Positions 61,375 through 64,000 of a stretch of DNA of 64,000 nucleotides are shown piece by piece. Source of the DNA: Alisma plantago-aquatica (taxonomy: Eukaryota; Streptophyta; Magnoliopsida; Alismatales; Alismataceae); the NCBI GenBank assembly GCA_963693085.1, contig OY856411.1, positions 1,347,744,550 to 1,347,808,549 of the forward strand. The letters run 5' to 3'. The position numbers and the translations under genes were made by a program. The notes below the pieces were generated by a model. The model searched no databases. It was not told the origin of the DNA and saw only the letters and a list, made by a program, of their open reading frames with translations. Numbering within the stretch: the first letter of the stretch is position 1; each line of letters starts with the position of its first letter.

Positions 61375-62987
61375 TGACACGATTTTACCGTGCGTATAAC
61401 GCAAGTGAACGCATCAATGTAGTATAGGCCTTTGTGAGGCTCAAGTCGAACTCAGGGACACTGAATTATCGGTAGACTACTATTAACTGCTCGCAATCAG
61501 CTAGACCAGTTAAAAAGGTTTTAAGAGTTGTTGAAAAATAAAAGAAGATAAAATAAAATAGAGCAATCGATTAAGGGTTTAATTTAATCAACTCAAATGG
61601 AGATCTTTAGGATTGCGGTTTCACCGCGAGTTTTCATTGTATGAATTTCCACATAGTTAATCAGATTCGCCTCTTATTCCGGGTAGTGGCTTGTAGTCAG
61701 AATTGTTCACTGTCGTGATACAATTCACTACCTAAGTCTAGGTCGGTCCCACCATCGTAGTAACCTATATCCTAAACTAGGTGCATTATAATCGACCTCT
61801 GGGTGTCCACCATTAACCGTACATCACCTTGTTCAAGGGATTTATTAATTAATGTGAATTTTGTCTCTTTTCAACCGTTAATTCTTCTTTCAAAGCAATT
61901 AAAGGCATTAGATTATCATTAGGGTGATCAATCATAATGATATAATGGAGAAAATGAAATCATACCACGGATTAAAGAGACAAATTATGAATTACTATGA
62001 TAAAAACATCATACAGTGATTCCCCGGGCTATCCCGGTCCTAAAGACAAAGGGGATTAGCTCTGCATGTTCATCTCTGAGTAAGACATGATTGAAGAAAG
62101 GGGAAACATGGAGAAAAACGTGGATGAGTAATGTAAACCCCTGAACGGAGAAGATCCAAGCGTTCTTCGGCATAGAATGCGCGATCTACAGCCTTTCGGC
62201 GGTGGAAAACGTCTTCTTCGGCTCTCAGAACGGTCGGGGCGTGCTTCTGGGCTCCGTTCTTCTCTCCACACCTTCTCGGGACGTGTGCAGTGGCTAATGA
62301 CGTGATAGCTGACTCCTGGCCACCATCATTAGGTATAAAGACCAAATTAGGTCGCCAAAATATCACCACTGTTGGATTCGGGCCGATCTGGAACAAACAT
62401 TAATCTGACGGCATCGATACCATCGACGTGGATCGATGGTATCGACCCCTCGTAACATCGTCAGGCCTTCCTTCTTTTCTGTCATCCCGCCTGATGCTGC
62501 CTCAATACCATCGACGTGGGTCGATGGTATCAACACCCCTTTGGCGTCAGTTTTATCCCTTTTCCGTCACTGAAGCTATAAGTGTCGATAGTATCGACTT
62601 TGGTGTCGATAGTATCGACTTGCTGATCATTAGCAACCTGAAGGTAACTCGCTACCATCGACTTCCCAGTCGATGGTATCAACTCTGCTTGACTCCCTGC
62701 GGTTGTCTGCCTGTGACTGTGTTGATACTATCGACGGGTGTCGATGGTATCGACAACTGTATATATGTGTTTTTCCTAAAATTGCAAGACAAAGCCAAAT
62801 CAGCTGAGATAAAACCCATTATTATAATCATTTATGATCAAAATGAGAAAATAAGGGAGATTTGATACTGAAAAGGATCATAGACTAGAGTATGTGAATT
62901 ATGCAATATTAACCACCAAAGTGACCAATAAACACATAAAACACAAGTAAAACAAGCCTATAAATGCGACTCAAAATCATCGCATCA
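61375..62987 (-). mobile_element. C gypsy element 5' LTR
   Basis: At 1,613 bp it is nearly collinear with 42380-43993, with scattered substitutions and no large indels. The hairpin cluster is at 62408-62755. The TSD AATAG follows at 62988-62992, matching the other flank exactly. The LTRs of C appear more diverged than those of D. Confidence 0.93.
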
Positions 62988-62992
62988 AATAG

Positions 62993-63761
62993 CTATGTAT
63001 TGAATAAGCCCAAATAGAATCATTACAGAATATCATATCCCACATAGATTTTCCATAAAATAGCCCATAAGTGATAGAAAATATATGTTTTTGATAGTTT
63101 AAGAGAATATACAAAGACCATTTTGAGGTTTCTCAAAGTGGAAGTGAAATCCATCATGGTCGTATATGTGGGGCTGAATAGAAAAACTAAATAGGACATA
63201 CAAATAAAATTAAGTGAACCATACCAATCATTTTGATCTTCCTTGAGTGGATGACTTTTTAGTTCAATTTTTAGGATTTTTTCAAAGAATCAAACATCGG
63301 TTTGGCTTGTTTTGAGGGTTTCAACTCAACCAAATTGAACAAAATCCCTACATACATGTATGTATAATCATATATAAGTTTCATGTTACAATGGGATCAT
63401 ATATACTTATTTGTATAGTATATATTATTTTTTAATATTTATAAAGTATTCAAATCACAAATATGAACTAGGAAAAATTTTGTAAACTAGGAAGATCAAG
63501 ACATAACTTATAGTGGCACCGCCAATTACAGGACCACCCATCAACACAATAGACCTCTTCAATCACCAAACATGTGGTGTGGCCTTAATGTTTGTGGATT
63601 TCCCTCTGTATATTTTTGTCTAGAATTTCACTTAAGTTGCCAATTATTGCAACCCACGTGAAGTGAGTCAATTTTCCTCATATGTATTGTACTTTTTTTG
63701 TGAAACTATGGGATCTGGGTTATTTCTTTTGTCTAAACAAAGATTAAAAAAAATGAACTGT
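62993..63761. other. AT-rich spacer
   Basis: About 0.77 kb contains short AT-rich inverted segments (ACATACATGTATGT near 63350) and no coding frame or recognised repeat. It is continuous in origin with 41476-42374, since C inserted between them. Confidence 0.6.
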
Positions 63762-64000
63762 CACTACTACAGAACACGCCTTTGGCGTCGGTTATTTAAC
63801 CCCCTTTGGCGACGATTTTCAAGCGACGCCTATGTGGGCGCCGGTAAAGGTTGAACTCTTCGGCGTCGGTTTTCTAACCGACGCCTATATGATATATAGG
63901 TGTCGGTTATATATAGTTGGTCGACGTCTATAGGGTCCGCACCACAAAAAAGAGCACCGACTAGGACACTTTCTGCGTCGGTTAACAACTGAACAACCGA
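63762..64000. mobile_element. CACTA-type DNA transposon, left end
   Basis: The sequence begins CACTACTACAGAA, typical of CACTA (En/Spm) terminal inverted repeats. It is followed by repeated GGCGTCGGTT / AACCGACGCC subterminal motifs in both orientations, including a perfect hairpin with 10-bp arms (63862-63871 and 63876-63885). Such motifs are transposase-binding sites in characterised CACTA elements. The other end and any transposase are beyond the window, so the orientation is unknown. The 3-bp target duplication would be TGT (63759-63761) if the boundary is right. Confidence 0.85.

Overview
The window is a stretch of plant (angiosperm-type) nuclear DNA made almost entirely of nested transposable elements. 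I found no host gene, rRNA gene or tRNA gene. A plant source is indicated by Ty1/copia and Ty3/gypsy LTR retrotransposons, primer-binding sites matching the 3' ends of initiator tRNA-Met and tRNA-Asp, a chromodomain-type gypsy pol, 5-bp target-site duplications (TSDs) and one end of a CACTA DNA transposon. The species cannot be named; the dense nesting suggests a large, repeat-rich genome.

The layout can be resolved into nested insertions. Element names here (A1-A4, B, C, D) are mine. (i) B is an old, decayed copia element on the + strand. Its 5' LTR remainder is 13553-15292, gag relic 16744-17543, pol relics 17544-19105 and 33579-34900, and 3' LTR 34912-36161 with a short tail after 41447. 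(ii) A is a Ty3/gypsy chromovirus-like family with very long LTRs (5.2-5.9 kb), inserted repeatedly. A1 (1-13552, - strand, left LTR cut by the window edge) interrupts B's 5' LTR. A3 is a solo LTR in B's pol (19106-24093 plus 33322-33573, TSD ATCAT). A2 is a solo LTR in B's 3' LTR (36162-41447). (iii) D (24094-33321, + strand) is the youngest-looking copia element. It sits inside A3, giving three levels of nesting (B > A3 > D). Its pol is open over more than 1000 codons but has one premature stop, and its gag is largely missing. (iv) C (42380-62987, - strand, TSD AATAG) is a gypsy element with a tRNA-Asp primer site and a gag fragment but no recognisable pol. It is split by A4 (46427-60345), a non-autonomous A-family member that is about 85% LTR. 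(v) 62993-63761 is AT-rich spacer, and a CACTA-type element begins at 63762 and runs off the window.

No retroelement here looks fully autonomous. A1 has stops and a frameshift throughout gag-pol, D lacks a normal gag, and A4 and C lack pol. D might supply polymerase functions only if its late stop were tolerated.

The most unusual feature is shared. All three LTR types (A, B/D and C) carry arrays of short palindromes or hairpins, each with its own unrelated core: AAACGGTCTTGAGACCGTTT in A, AACCGATCGGTT in D and GTCGATGGTATCGAC arms in C. In A1, A4 and D the two LTRs of the same element differ by gain or loss of palindrome-bearing units, and many A palindromes show paired CpG-to-TpG/CpA decay. 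Conserved splice-donor-like sites also lie inside the A and B/D LTRs.
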